A stretch of 55,689 nucleotides of DNA from [Phormidium] sp. LEGE 05292 (GCF_015207735.1 NZ_JADEWG010000033.1:1-55689); one strand, 5' to 3'; shown: positions 15,867-23,924, counted from the stretch's first letter. Made by a program: numbers and translations. Notes: generated from the sequence alone by a model not told the origin.

Positions 15867-16862
15867 TTAACCTCGTATCCTTTTTAACACTTTATTCATC
15901 AAACTTTGTGCTTTAAGTCTGTAAATTCGCATTTTAGTTAAATCTTTAATTTCACTTGTAAAATCCCGTTTTTGGTCAAAAAAATCGTTGACTTCGCCTA
16001 AAATCACCTGTAAACGCTTAACAATATTTTCGGTTCTATACTCAGCAAAAAACTGTTCCGGTAATGTAATAGTTGTTGAAGCTTTTACTACATTTAAAAT
16101 CCTTTGTACATCAAATTCCTTTGAGTATCCAGCAATTTTATGACAATTAAAACCAGGGTCTAAATAATCAGAAAGCCCACCATTCACACTGGAAAAAACC
16201 TCACAACCGCAAGCAAGCGCCTCCATCGGTTGTAAACCAAAACCCTCACTTACTCCTTGTTGCGCCCAGTATTCCGCAGAGTCATATAAATAAACTTGCG
16301 ATCGATTAAACACCCCTGGCAAATCTTCCACATAAGACTCAATAACTTCTACTTTGCAATGCTTTTTTAAAGCGGGTATTAACTCTTTAATTAAGTAAGT
16401 CGAAGATTTCCTCGCTTGCACCAAAACATCAATATCGCGTGACAAATTTAAGTTGATAAACTCATCAGAAATTTGATTAGGTAAATAGTAGATTAGCGAA
16501 TGAGGAGACTTTTGCCCCCAATATCCTAAAGTATTTCTGCTGACAGTAATAATTGGAATATTTGCCGGAATGCTAAAACCATAACCTGCACTGTGAGCAT
16601 GATAAATTAAGTTATGACCTTTAAGCTTAGTGATAAGTTTTGGGACATCAAAACCCCAACTAATTACAAAAATCGCCTTATCTAAATTTGGAGTTTTTAG
16701 TACATCATCAATAAAAAGTTGGTCTTTCTCTCTTTGCCGATAAGTAACAACATTAGCATCACATATTTGTTGGGCTAACTTCACGGTTTTTAATTCTGCC
16801 CAAAGTCCACCACAAGCAAATTTTCCTTTGGTTCCCGGAACTAAAAAATAAAGCTTTCGCAT
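15867..16862 (-). CDS. Glycosyltransferase, GT4-like (GT-B fold)
   Basis: This protein of about 331 residues has the GT-B C-terminal signature EGFGLQPMEALACGCEVF in the donor-binding domain, followed by NGGLSDYLDPG. The N-terminal domain opens with LYFLVPGTKGKFACGGLW and has HAHSAGYGF. It probably transfers a nucleotide-activated sugar in cell-surface polysaccharide or glycoconjugate synthesis. No other polysaccharide genes are adjacent. ATG at 16862 is preferred to the GTG one codon upstream. Confidence 0.82.
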   Translation of the reverse strand: MRKLYFLVPGTKGKFACGGLWAELKTVKLAQQICDANVVTYRQREKDQLFIDDVLKTPNLDKAIFVISWGFDVPKLITKLKGHNLIYHAHSAGYGFSIPANIPIITVSRNTLGYWGQKSPHSLIYYLPNQISDEFINLNLSRDIDVLVQARKSSTYLIKELIPALKKHCKVEVIESYVEDLPGVFNRSQVYLYDSAEYWAQQGVSEGFGLQPMEALACGCEVFSSVNGGLSDYLDPGFNCHKIAGYSKEFDVQRILNVVKASTTITLPEQFFAEYRTENIVKRLQVILGEVNDFFDQKRDFTSEIKDLTKMRIYRLKAQSLMNKVLKRIRG

Positions 16863-16891
16863 CACACCACCTCAATTAGCGATTTTAATTT

Positions 16892-16960
16892 GTAGGGTGC
16901 TTCAGAATCATAAAATTATTGTGATTTACCAAAATTGTGGTGTCTGACGTACCCTACGGA
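16892..16960. repeat. Palindromic GTAGGGTGC...GTACCCTAC repeat
   Basis: The left part TTGTAGGGTGCTTCAGA and right part GTCTGACGTACCCTACGGAA form an imperfect inverted repeat of about 70 bases. A related TGTGGTGCGTCAGACACTAC segment occurs at 25218-25240, so this is a dispersed intergenic repeat. It is followed directly by a lone MITE end. Confidence 0.6.
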
Positions 16961-16963
16961 ATA

Positions 16964-16980
16964 TAACTAACAACTTGCGT
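16964..16980. mobile_element. Solo MITE terminal repeat (remnant)
   Basis: TAACTAACAACTTGCGT matches the right terminal inverted repeat of the 156-bp MITE with one difference. No left end or GC-rich interior is found within 200 bases, so this looks like a remnant after deletion. Confidence 0.55.
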
Positions 16981-17012
16981 TATTATTACTTAAAGCGTTA
17001 ATTAAAAACAAT

Positions 17013-17120
17013 ATGGATCGTGACTTGTTAGCTTTTTTTGGTGGAGTTGGTTTGCTAGTAATATATCTAATTTTTTCAGCGATGACAGAAATGGGAACAA
17101 AATTACCCTGGAAAAAATAG
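17013..17120 (+). CDS. Candidate small single-span membrane protein (35 aa)
   Basis: An ATG at 17013 opens a 35-codon frame with charged N-terminus MDRDLL, a hydrophobic stretch AFFGGVGLLVIYLIFSAM long enough to cross a membrane, and a basic end TKLPWKK. It is followed 4 bases later by a stable hairpin. The layout resembles the tiny single-helix subunits common in cyanobacterial photosynthetic and NDH complexes, but I do not recognise the family. It is too short for ordinary gene finders, and it could be chance in AT-rich DNA. Confidence 0.45.
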   Translation: MDRDLLAFFGGVGLLVIYLIFSAMTEMGTKLPWKK

Positions 17121-17124
17121 GAAA

Positions 17125-17144
17125 CCCCACTGCTAAGGGTGGGG
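17125..17144 (+). terminator. Hairpin after the small membrane ORF
   Basis: CCCCAC and GTGGGG enclose an 8-base loop, directly after the stop codon at 17120. There is no T-run next to it, although TAGTTTTTTGG follows 10 bases further on. It may end transcription of the short gene or stabilise its message. Confidence 0.4.
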
Positions 17145-17341
17145 AAACACAGCATAGTTTTTTGGGAGACACAGGCATAAAGCTTGTATCGCCACTTAAC
17201 TATATTCTCGCAAAATTGCAATTTTTGCTACTTCATCCATAAGATTCACCCGATCGGGTAATATTTACTGTAAGAAGGCGGAAGGGAAATAATTATCTAG
17301 ATTAGCAGTAAGCTATTTTAGGGCGTTTTTTGCAATTTAAC

Positions 17342-18577
17342 ATGGCAACCATCAACGACAACTACCTGAAGCTGAAAGCTGGATATCTATTTCCCGAAAT
17401 TGCGCGACGAGTCAATGCTTTTGCTGAAGCTAATCCTGATGCGAAAATTATTCGCTTAGGTATTGGTGATGTTACCGAACCTTTACCAGAAGCTTGCCGC
17501 ACAGCTATGATTAAAGCTGTGGAAGAAATGGGCGATCGCAACACATTTAAAGGATATGGCCCCGAACAAGGTTATGCTTGGTTAAGAGAGAAAATCGCCA
17601 CTAACGACTTCCAAGCGAGAGGATGCGAAGTAGACGCTTCCGAAATCTTCATTTCTGACGGTTCAAAGTGCGATACTGGCAACATTCTCGACATTTTTGG
17701 CGATAACAATATTATTGCTGTAACTGACCCAGTTTATCCCGTTTATGTAGATACTAACGTAATGGCGGGACACACGGGCGAGGCAAGTGAAAAAGGCGAA
17801 TTTGCAGGTTTAATTTATTTGCCAATCACCGCCGAAAATAACTTTACCGCTTCACTTCCCTCGGAAAAAGTCGATTTAATTTATCTCTGTTTTCCTAATA
17901 ATCCCACAGGTGCAGTTGCGACAAAAGAACATTTAAAAGCTTGGGTAGATTATGCCAAAGCAAACAATGCAATTATTTTCTATGATGCAGCTTACGAGGC
18001 ATTTATTACTGAGGAAAATATCCCCCATTCTATTTATGAAATAGAGGGGGCGCGGGATTGTGCGATCGAATTTCGTTCCTTCTCCAAAACTGCCGGATTT
18101 ACCGGAACTCGTTGTGCATTCACAGTAGTACCAAAAACCTTAACCGCCAAAGCTGCCGACGGTTCCGATGTAGAATTATGGAAGTTATGGAATCGTCGCC
18201 AATCAACTAAATTCAATGGCGTTTCTTACATTGTGCAAAAAGGCGCAGAAGCAGTTTATTCCGAAGCAGGCAAAGCACAAGTTAAAGCATTAGTCAGTTT
18301 TTATTTGGAAAATGCCCGAATTATCCGCGAACAATTAACATCAGCAGGAATCGCCGTTTATGGCGGAGTAAATGCCCCTTATGTTTGGGTAAAAACCCCA
18401 AATAATTTATCGAGTTGGGATTTCTTTGATAAACTGTTGCAAAATTGCAATGTAGTAGGAACTCCAGGTTCTGGTTTTGGCGCAGCAGGTGAAGGTTATT
18501 TCCGCATTTCTGCTTTTAATAGTCGGGAAAATGTGGAAGAAGCGATGAAGCGAATTACCGAAAAGTTTAAGGTGTAA
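17342..18577 (+). CDS. dapL: LL-diaminopimelate aminotransferase
   Basis: This 411-residue fold-type I PLP aminotransferase matches DapL, which converts tetrahydrodipicolinate directly to LL-diaminopimelate in the lysine and peptidoglycan pathway of cyanobacteria, plants and chlamydiae. Visible marks are the N-terminus [63 protein letters not shown] and [12 protein letters not shown] containing the PLP-binding lysine. ATG at 17342 gives the typical start; an upstream TTG at 17330 would add four residues. A hairpin follows the gene. It appears to be monocistronic. Confidence 0.95.
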   Translation: MATINDNYLKLKAGYLFPEIARRVNAFAEANPDAKIIRLGIGDVTEPLPEACRTAMIKAVEEMGDRNTFKGYGPEQGYAWLREKIATNDFQARGCEVDASEIFISDGSKCDTGNILDIFGDNNIIAVTDPVYPVYVDTNVMAGHTGEASEKGEFAGLIYLPITAENNFTASLPSEKVDLIYLCFPNNPTGAVATKEHLKAWVDYAKANNAIIFYDAAYEAFITEENIPHSIYEIEGARDCAIEFRSFSKTAGFTGTRCAFTVVPKTLTAKAADGSDVELWKLWNRRQSTKFNGVSYIVQKGAEAVYSEAGKAQVKALVSFYLENARIIREQLTSAGIAVYGGVNAPYVWVKTPNNLSSWDFFDKLLQNCNVVGTPGSGFGAAGEGYFRISAFNSRENVEEAMKRITEKFKV

Positions 18578-18587
18578 GTTAAAATTT

Positions 18588-18606
18588 GGGTGGGCTTTGC
18601 TCACCC
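18588..18606 (+). terminator. Hairpin downstream of dapL
   Basis: GGGTGGGC-TTT-GCTCACCC forms an 8-bp stem (one G-T pair) with a 3-base loop, 10 bases after the dapL stop. No T-run follows, so intrinsic termination would be weak; it may serve as an mRNA end-protecting stem. Confidence 0.45.
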
Positions 18607-18659
18607 TGAATAAATAGTTACACTTAATCTATGAGTATTGATAATAAGTTAGATTCATC

Positions 18660-20309
18660 ATGCAAGCTAATATTTATTTCTCTAAAGTCCGAAGCCTGAG
18701 CCTCCCTCCATCATTTTCCAGTCCACAAGGTTCAACAGAGATTCAAGCTAAATCAAGTGTTGTAGTAGTAGGAGCTAATGGTTCAGGAAAAACCCGTTTG
18801 GGATCTTGGATTGAATTAGAATCACCGCAAAAATCCTTAGTCCATAGAGTCGGAGCGCAAAAATCTCTTTCGATACCAGAATACTGCTCGACATCTTCTA
18901 TGGACGCTGCTGAAAATATCCTTCTTTACGGTTACTATCAGCATAACTTACCCTTAGAACAAATACAAAATTACAAAATTGGGCATAGATGGCAGTCTAA
19001 GCCTAGCACTTATCTCCAAAGTGATTATGACAAGCTACTTACTTATCTATTTACGGAAGAATTCGAGAAAAGTACACAATATCGCCAACGGGCTAAAACC
19101 ACAGAGGAACTGCAAACTCCTCCAGAAACTCGTCTTGATATTATCAAACGTATTTGGGAGTTTGTTCTTCCACATCGTGAGCTTATTATTGGTGCAGGAA
19201 AAATAGAAGCGCGTCCTAAAAATGGTGGAACTTCTTATCATGCCTCTGAAATGAGTGATGGTGAGCGAGTAATCTTCTACCTTATTGGTCAATGTCTTGC
19301 TGTGAGGGAAAACGGTATTGTGGTTATTGACGAACCTGAGCTTCATTTACATAAAGCATTACAGAGTCGCTTGTGGGATGCTGTTGAAGTTGAAAGACCA
19401 GATTGTTTATTTGTATACCTGACTCATGACCTAGATTTTGCAGTAACTCGCGTGAATGCTACAAAGATTTGGCTTAAGAGTTACGAAAATAATCAATGGG
19501 ATTGGTATCTAATTCCTGAAAGCGAAGACATTCCTGAACGACTACTTCTAGAAATTCTTGGAAGTAGAAAACCTATTCTGTTTATTGAAGGAGATAGGGA
19601 TAGCTTAGATTCTTTTATATTTTCGCATCTGTTTAAAAATTTTACTGTGACTCCGTGTGGGGGTGCCTCAGCAGTTATTCATTCAACTCGCTCATTTTCT
19701 CATCTCAAACACCTTCACAGTCTAGAGTGCAAAGGTATTATTGACCGTGATTTTAGGTCGGATGAACAAATCAATAATTTAAAGGGTTTAGACATATTTT
19801 GTCTTAGTGTTTCAGAAATTGAAAATGTTTTCTTGTCAGAAGAAGTGCTGAGGGCTGTAGCGGCATCCTTGCATCGAGAAGATACAGATAGCATAATTGA
19901 GCAAGCTAAAAACTTAGTACTCACTCACATGGAAAGAGAGAAAGAGCGTCTGATTTCTGCTATTGTTGCTGCTCGTGCTGAAGATAAATTTTCACACTTT
20001 AATGCTAAAGCACTTGGAGAAGTAGATCTAAAACAAGCACTTGAAGATATGTTAACTGAAATTAATATTTCGTCCTTGTACGCAGAAACAAGTGATTCTA
20101 TAAATACTATATTGAATACTCAAGATTACTCTGCTGCATTACGCCTCTATGACAATAAAGGCTTGCTTCCTCAAGTTTCAGGTATTTTCGGATTTAAACC
20201 TCACGAACTGACAGAGTATATAAAACGATTAATTTCAAGCAAGAGTAATGAAGTTATCATGGAGGCATTACAAAGAACACTAACTGAGTCGAAGGCTATC
20301 CTCGTTTAG
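18660..20309 (+). CDS. AAA ATPase - DUF4435 fusion (PARIS-like defence candidate)
   Basis: This 549-residue protein has an ABC/SMC-like ATPase in residues 1-290: Walker A GANGSGKT at 38-45, a SDGER signature at 199-203, Walker B VVIDEPELHLH at 221-231 and THD at 255-257. A DUF4435/TOPRIM-like domain follows in 300-549: LFIEGDRDS (Glu310), GIIDRDF (Asp362, Asp364) and SEIEN at 385-389. The phage-defence system PARIS consists of AriA (AAA) and AriB (DUF4435), known both as two genes and as a merged gene; this architecture resembles the merged form but is shorter than I would expect. It sits beside several toxin-antitoxin genes. AAA-DUF4435 proteins outside PARIS also exist. Confidence 0.75.
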   Translation: MQANIYFSKVRSLSLPPSFSSPQGSTEIQAKSSVVVVGANGSGKTRLGSWIELESPQKSLVHRVGAQKSLSIPEYCSTSSMDAAENILLYGYYQHNLPLEQIQNYKIGHRWQSKPSTYLQSDYDKLLTYLFTEEFEKSTQYRQRAKTTEELQTPPETRLDIIKRIWEFVLPHRELIIGAGKIEARPKNGGTSYHASEMSDGERVIFYLIGQCLAVRENGIVVIDEPELHLHKALQSRLWDAVEVERPDCLFVYLTHDLDFAVTRVNATKIWLKSYENNQWDWYLIPESEDIPERLLLEILGSRKPILFIEGDRDSLDSFIFSHLFKNFTVTPCGGASAVIHSTRSFSHLKHLHSLECKGIIDRDFRSDEQINNLKGLDIFCLSVSEIENVFLSEEVLRAVAASLHREDTDSIIEQAKNLVLTHMEREKERLISAIVAARAEDKFSHFNAKALGEVDLKQALEDMLTEINISSLYAETSDSINTILNTQDYSAALRLYDNKGLLPQVSGIFGFKPHELTEYIKRLISSKSNEVIMEALQRTLTESKAILV

Positions 20310-20314
20310 GCAAC

Positions 20315-20431
20315 ATGGATCTGAAAATTGCTGCGATCGCTCTGACTAACAACGCAATTTTACTCACCCGTAATCAGTCAGATTTTGGACAAATTGTAGA
20401 ATTGCGAATAGAAGATTGGACAACAGTATAG
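20315..20431 (+). pseudogene. C-terminal remnant of a VapC/PIN toxin
   Basis: A 38-codon frame reads DLKIAAIALTNNAILLTRN then DFGQIVELRIEDW, which is the last part of a VapC-type PIN domain (the final acidic residues and the L-x-I-E-D-W tail). The rest of the toxin is absent: the upstream DNA is the end of the AAA-DUF4435 gene, only 5 bases away. This indicates deletion of an older vapBC-type locus here. The last 15 bases of the remnant are also included in the local 171-bp duplication. Confidence 0.7.
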
Positions 20432-20587
20432 AGGCAATTTTTATGACTATTCGTGATAGTGCGATCGCCAAACTACAACAACTTCCCGAACCACTCTTAC
20501 AGGAAGTGAGTGATTTCATCGATTTTATTACCCAAAAACATCTTGCCAAAACTGCTGAAAGCCAGCCTGATGAAAAGCTTGTCGAAG
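20417..20587 (+). repeat. 171-bp direct duplication, copy 1
   Basis: This segment matches 20854-21024 at a constant offset of 437 bases with only scattered substitutions and no gaps. It covers the last bases of the vapC remnant, the ribosome binding region and the first 48 or so codons of the antitoxin gene. The paralogues diverge completely after it. Confidence 0.85.
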
Positions 20588-20826
20588 CATGGTTAAAATG
20601 GTTTGGAGGTGTCGATCAATTAGAAGTAACAACCGCAGAACCAAGCAATAAGCAACTACGACCATTTGGTTTGTGTGCAGGTGAGTTTACAGTTCCAGAT
20701 GACTTTGATACTCCTAATTCCAAAGAGAATGATTGGTGGTTAAAAGTTGCGGGTAGCTTTGAAAACGATCCTACCTTTGATGAAGCGGTTCGTCTTGGAC
20801 AAGAATGGCGCAACTCTGCTGAATAG
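20443..20826 (+). CDS. DUF2281-like antitoxin with extended C-terminus
   Basis: This 127-residue protein begins MTIRDSAIAKLQQLPEPLL and continues EVSDFIDFITQKHL, the DUF2281-like antitoxin helix pattern (putative VapB-type). Its C-terminal half carries LRPFGLCAGEFTVPDDFD, a motif found in other cyanobacterial antitoxins, followed by an unusual FENDPTFDEAVRLGQEW tail. It is not followed by a toxin; the next gene is a second antitoxin with the same N-terminus. It may be the former partner of the deleted vapC upstream. The ATG at 20443 is chosen because the paralogue at 20880 starts identically. Confidence 0.7.
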   Translation: MTIRDSAIAKLQQLPEPLLQEVSDFIDFITQKHLAKTAESQPDEKLVEAWLKWFGGVDQLEVTTAEPSNKQLRPFGLCAGEFTVPDDFDTPNSKENDWWLKVAGSFENDPTFDEAVRLGQEWRNSAE

Positions 20827-20853
20827 GTTGCCAACACTTTACAATGTATATTC

Positions 20854-21024
20854 TGGACAACAGTATAGAGGCAATTATTATGACTATTCGTGATAGTACG
20901 ATCGCCAAATTACAACAACTTCCCGAACCACTATTACAGGAAGTGAGTGATTTCATCGATTTTATTACCCAAAAACATCTTGGCAAAACTGCTGAAAGTC
21001 AGACTGAAGAAAAGCTTGTCGAAG
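20854..21024 (+). repeat. 171-bp direct duplication, copy 2
   Basis: Second copy of the block at 20417-20587. It begins TGGACAACAGTATAG, which in copy 1 is the tail and stop codon of the vapC remnant; here it no longer has a coding meaning. This shows that the duplication junction lay inside the toxin-antitoxin locus. Confidence 0.85.
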
Positions 21025-21161
21025 TAAAAGAAGAAACTCAGCCAAAATTGAAACGGGGAAATCTATCTCGACTGCGAGGCATCGCCAAAATTTCAGCAGC
21101 TACAGACGATCCCGATTCCAAAGATGATTATGTTAGCTACCTCACCGAGAAGTATAAGTAA
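20880..21161 (+). CDS. DUF2281-like antitoxin paired with PIN toxin
   Basis: This 93-residue protein shares its first 48 residues almost exactly with the antitoxin at 20443 (MTIRDSTIAKLQQLPEPLL) but ends with a different tail containing LKRGNLSRLRGIAKIS and DDYVSYLTEKYK. The tail is typical of the toxin-wrapping part of an antitoxin. Its stop codon overlaps the start of the PIN-domain gene by one base, a classic toxin-antitoxin arrangement. It should bind its own promoter and neutralise the downstream toxin. Confidence 0.8.
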   Translation: MTIRDSTIAKLQQLPEPLLQEVSDFIDFITQKHLGKTAESQTEEKLVEVKEETQPKLKRGNLSRLRGIAKISAATDDPDSKDDYVSYLTEKYK

Positions 21162-21577
21162 TGCGAATTTTGATTGATACTAATGTAGTTCTTGACTTTT
21201 TACAAGAGCGAGAACCGTTTGTGGAAAATGCGGCGAGACTATTTGAGCGTATTGATACTGGAGAGATTGAGGGATTTATTGCCGCAACAACAATCACCAA
21301 TATCTATTACATTGTCCGTAGAGCAGCAGGAGCGGTAGTAGCTCAAAATGCTATTATCCAAGTGATGACCGATCTAAACATTTGTCCAGTGAATCGAGAA
21401 GTACTCGAACAAGCAATAGCACTGAATTTTCGTGATTTTGAGGATGCAGTGCAGTACGTTTGTGGAGTAGTGCATGGTGTAGACGCGATAGTGACTCGTG
21501 ATAAATCTGGGTTTATCAGTGCAGAAATTCCAGTAGTCTTGCCTGAAGAGCTTGATACTATTAACCGTCATGAGTGA
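21161..21577 (+). CDS. PIN-domain toxin (VapC-like)
   Basis: This 138-residue PIN-domain protein starts MRILIDTNVVLDFL with Asp6 as the first metal ligand. Further acidic residues lie in FRDFEDAVQ and DAIVTRDKSGF. The fold is a Mg/Mn-dependent ribonuclease; in toxin-antitoxin modules it cleaves tRNA or rRNA to stop growth. It overlaps the preceding antitoxin gene by one base, so the two are translationally coupled. Length and spacing are normal for a PIN toxin of the cyanobacterial DUF2281-associated type. Confidence 0.87.
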   Translation: MRILIDTNVVLDFLQEREPFVENAARLFERIDTGEIEGFIAATTITNIYYIVRRAAGAVVAQNAIIQVMTDLNICPVNREVLEQAIALNFRDFEDAVQYVCGVVHGVDAIVTRDKSGFISAEIPVVLPEELDTINRHE

Positions 21578-21699
21578 AGAAGAAGATCCAGAAGTCATTT
21601 TTGTGGAAAGTGATTTACCGGAAATGATTCAACAAAAACAGCAATTAGCTAAACAGATTGTCGGAGAAAGTCACCGATTCTCTAGTTCCCAATCCCCCA

Positions 21700-21924
21700 T
21701 CACTCCGAATCAAGATATTCTCGATACAAAGATTGCAGCAAATTATCTAATTTTTCTTCAGGACAACACTCAATTAACATTTCAAAAGCTTCAAATAATT
21801 TGGCGGCGCTATCTCCCAAAAGAGGACTTAATCCCCAAACATCTTGCACCCAATCTTGAGGACTTGTCTCCTCAAAAATCATTCTTTCTAAAAGTTGCTT
21901 TGCTTCTGATTTGGAAATAGACAT
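21700..21924 (-). CDS. Small acidic conserved-looking protein (74 aa)
   Basis: This frame encodes MSISKSEAKQLLERMIFEE, then a tryptophan-containing SPQDWVQDVWGLSPLL and a predicted helical, acidic C-terminus (CPEEKLDNLLQSLYREYL). Balanced composition and amphipathic helices make it look like a genuine small protein. A plus-strand frame beginning ATG at 21570 runs over the same DNA; its first 30 codons are acidic and plausible but the rest looks like a shadow of this gene. I recognise no function. It lies at the edge of the toxin-antitoxin island. Confidence 0.55.
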   Translation of the reverse strand: MSISKSEAKQLLERMIFEETSPQDWVQDVWGLSPLLGDSAAKLFEAFEMLIECCPEEKLDNLLQSLYREYLDSE

Positions 21925-21934
21925 TTTTTAATAA

Positions 21935-21965
21935 GGTAGTTGGTAGTTGGTAGTTGGTAGTTGGT
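21935..21965. repeat. GGTAGTT heptamer tandem repeat
   Basis: Just over four tandem copies of the heptamer GGTAGTT lie upstream of the small minus-strand gene. Heptameric short tandem repeats of this kind are known in filamentous cyanobacteria. A second heptamer-like run (AGTCCCTAGTCCCTAATCC) lies at 22142-22170, close to the end of the next gene. Confidence 0.75.
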
Positions 21966-22207
21966 CATTAATAGAGAAAATTAGCGATCGGATGCCCAAT
22001 TTAAAGATTGAATCTTCTTGTAAGCTGGGCATTTTGTCTACTCAGATCTGGCACCTGTCATTTTAGCCCGCCTGTGAATCTCCCGTACATAAAGTGACAA
22101 GTAAACCAGATTAATTAATCAAGTGCTTTCGACAATCAACCCAGTCCCTAGTCCCTAATCCCCAGTCCCTAAAACCAGGATTTTCCAACATAAGTACAAG
22201 AGAATCC

Positions 22208-23521
22208 CTATTTCTTGTATTTCCACTGCATGAACTTGATGTAATTTCCTTCAAAAGGTTGACCTTTCAACATCCGATTCCAATAAACCCAAGGTAAAAT
22301 GTGTTTTTTCATGATCCACATACTCCAGCGTTCTTTAATCGGATTTAAGGGAAAACTGGACATCGGTGTAAAAGTATAACCATCAAATTCTGCCATTACT
22401 AACTTGTTGTAACCCGTAATTAACGGACAACAAGTATAACCATTGTAACGGTTTTCTAATGGTTTAGAAGTCATTAAAGCCAACAAATTTGCTACTAAAA
22501 CTGGTGCTTGTCCGCGAATAGCAGCAGAAGTTTTAGAAGTTGGCAAGGAAGAAGCATCACCCAAAGCAAATACATTGGGATATCGATTATGTTGTAATGT
22601 GTCTTTATTCACATCCACCCAACCGAAAGGATTATTGGGAACTGCTAAGGGACTTTCTTTAATAAAGTCGGGCGCACTTTGCGGTGGTGCAACGTGAATC
22701 ATGTCATATTTCAAGGTGATTTCTTCTACAGTTTCGTCATCCTTGGTGAGGTCAAAAACTGCTTCTTTGCTGTCAGCTTTGATTTCTTTTAAGTTGCAGC
22801 GAAACTTAACTTCTATGTTCCGTTCAGCGACTACTTTATCTAAAATGTCTGAGTATTCTTTGACAAAGAACATTTTAGTTAAAGTTGTGCAATACGTGAC
22901 ATTAGTTCGATCGCGCACTCCCAACTGGCGGAACATATCATCCGCCATGTACATAACTTTTTGTGGTGCTCCTCCACATTTAATCGGTGTATTAGGATAA
23001 GTAAATATAGCGTTTCCACCTTGAAAGTTTTGAATAAGTTCCCAAGTATAAGGTGCATAAATAGGCGAGTAATTACTGGTAACTCCATTTTTACCAAGTG
23101 ATTCTTTCAAACCTTTAATTAAATGCCAGTTAATTTGAATTCCGGGACAAACAATTAAATAATCATATTCAATTTGTAAACCTTCTTTGGTTAAAACTGT
23201 ATTGTTATCGGGGTCTAATTTCAGGGCATAATCTTTAATCCAAGTCACACCTTGGGGAATTAAATCTTTTTCATCTCTTACGGTTTCTTCAACTTGGAAA
23301 ACGCCGCCTCCTACCATTGTCCAGCCGGGTTGGTAGTAATGTTTTTCTTCTGGTTCAACGATCGCAATATCCAGGGAATCATTTTGAGCTAATAACAGCG
23401 AGGCGGAGGTAATACCTGCTGCACCACCACCAATAATTACTATTTGATGATGAATCTTTTTTATTGATATTTCGCCATCGGAAGTGATAGTTGGAGATTG
23501 TTTTTCAGGTAATTTGACCAT
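22208..23521 (-). CDS. Sulfide:quinone oxidoreductase-like flavoprotein
   Basis: This 437-residue FAD-dependent disulfide-oxidoreductase-like protein has the dinucleotide-binding VIIGGGAAGITSA at 28-40, HYYQPGWTMVGGGV at 61-74, and VFALGDASSLPTSKT at 317-331 for FAD. Cysteines at 182 (KCGGAPQK) and 364/365 (TCCPLITGY) fit the redox pair of type II sulfide:quinone oxidoreductases, related to the mitochondrial SQOR. The enzyme would oxidise sulfide and pass electrons to plastoquinone at the membrane surface, for detoxification or sulfide-dependent electron flow. A C-terminal amphipathic region (PWVYWNRMLKG) could anchor it. It stands alone, with no sqr-type regulator nearby. An NDH-2-like role is less likely given the cysteines. 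Confidence 0.82.
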   Translation of the reverse strand: MVKLPEKQSPTITSDGEISIKKIHHQIVIIGGGAAGITSASLLLAQNDSLDIAIVEPEEKHYYQPGWTMVGGGVFQVEETVRDEKDLIPQGVTWIKDYALKLDPDNNTVLTKEGLQIEYDYLIVCPGIQINWHLIKGLKESLGKNGVTSNYSPIYAPYTWELIQNFQGGNAIFTYPNTPIKCGGAPQKVMYMADDMFRQLGVRDRTNVTYCTTLTKMFFVKEYSDILDKVVAERNIEVKFRCNLKEIKADSKEAVFDLTKDDETVEEITLKYDMIHVAPPQSAPDFIKESPLAVPNNPFGWVDVNKDTLQHNRYPNVFALGDASSLPTSKTSAAIRGQAPVLVANLLALMTSKPLENRYNGYTCCPLITGYNKLVMAEFDGYTFTPMSSFPLNPIKERWSMWIMKKHILPWVYWNRMLKGQPFEGNYIKFMQWKYKK

Positions 23522-23621
23522 ACTATTTTTTTGAGAGCTTTTTGCTAGGTTTGCTTTAATTGGCTATATAAGGATATAACTAAGTGAGGAAAATAGTAAA
23601 TTTTGTAAATATACTTAACTT

Positions 23622-23725
23622 ATACCAATTCTCTATGAAGATGCGCTTAATTCACCCCACCCCAAACCCCTCCCCGTAGACGGGGAGGGGCAATGATTAA
23701 GCGCAATTTTACGGAGAATTGGTAT
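23622..23725. repeat. 104-bp nested inverted repeat
   Basis: The outer arms ATACCAATTCTC and GAGAATTGGTAT are perfect inverted repeats. Next inward are GCGCTTAAT and ATTAAGCGC, and the centre is CCCCTCCCCGTAGACGGGGAGGGG-like, with a 10-bp stem. The whole unit can fold into one long hairpin and looks like a MITE or intergenic palindrome. It lies 100 bases upstream of the SQR-like gene start. Confidence 0.7.
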
Positions 23726-23785
23726 TAGTAACTTACTTCTGTATCCTTTTGTGAAGGCTCATTTTTAAGCACATCTACTTATCTG

Positions 23786-23917
23786 ATGGTAAGCTATGTG
23801 CAAGCGATCGCTAAACATTTAAGTGAAGCAATGGCTAATCATGGAGTTTCATCTGATGGTATTAACCAAGCAATCACAAAAGTTGCCACTTTGAAAGAAG
23901 CTGTTTTGTACAAATAA
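23786..23917 (+). CDS. Possible 43-aa protein or gene remnant
   Basis: A short frame reads MVSYVQAIAKHLSEAMANH and ends ITKVATLKEAVLYK. It has balanced, protein-like composition with two amphipathic helices and no low-complexity DNA. A GCGATCGC site lies inside it. It ends 7 bases before the convergent DUF4336 gene's stop. I do not recognise it; it could be the C-terminal remnant of a larger protein, since no clear ribosome binding site precedes the ATG. Confidence 0.3.
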   Translation: MVSYVQAIAKHLSEAMANHGVSSDGINQAITKVATLKEAVLYK

Positions 23918-23924
23918 ATTCAGC

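Noticed and set aside
21570-21920. A plus-strand gene continuing from the PIN toxin
   Set aside because: After about 30 plausible residues it becomes a shadow of the minus-strand frame and of low-complexity DNA, so it is mentioned but not called.
21935-22171. Short tandem repeats considered as a CRISPR array
   Set aside because: The units are 7 bases with no spacers, so they are heptamer repeats, not CRISPR.
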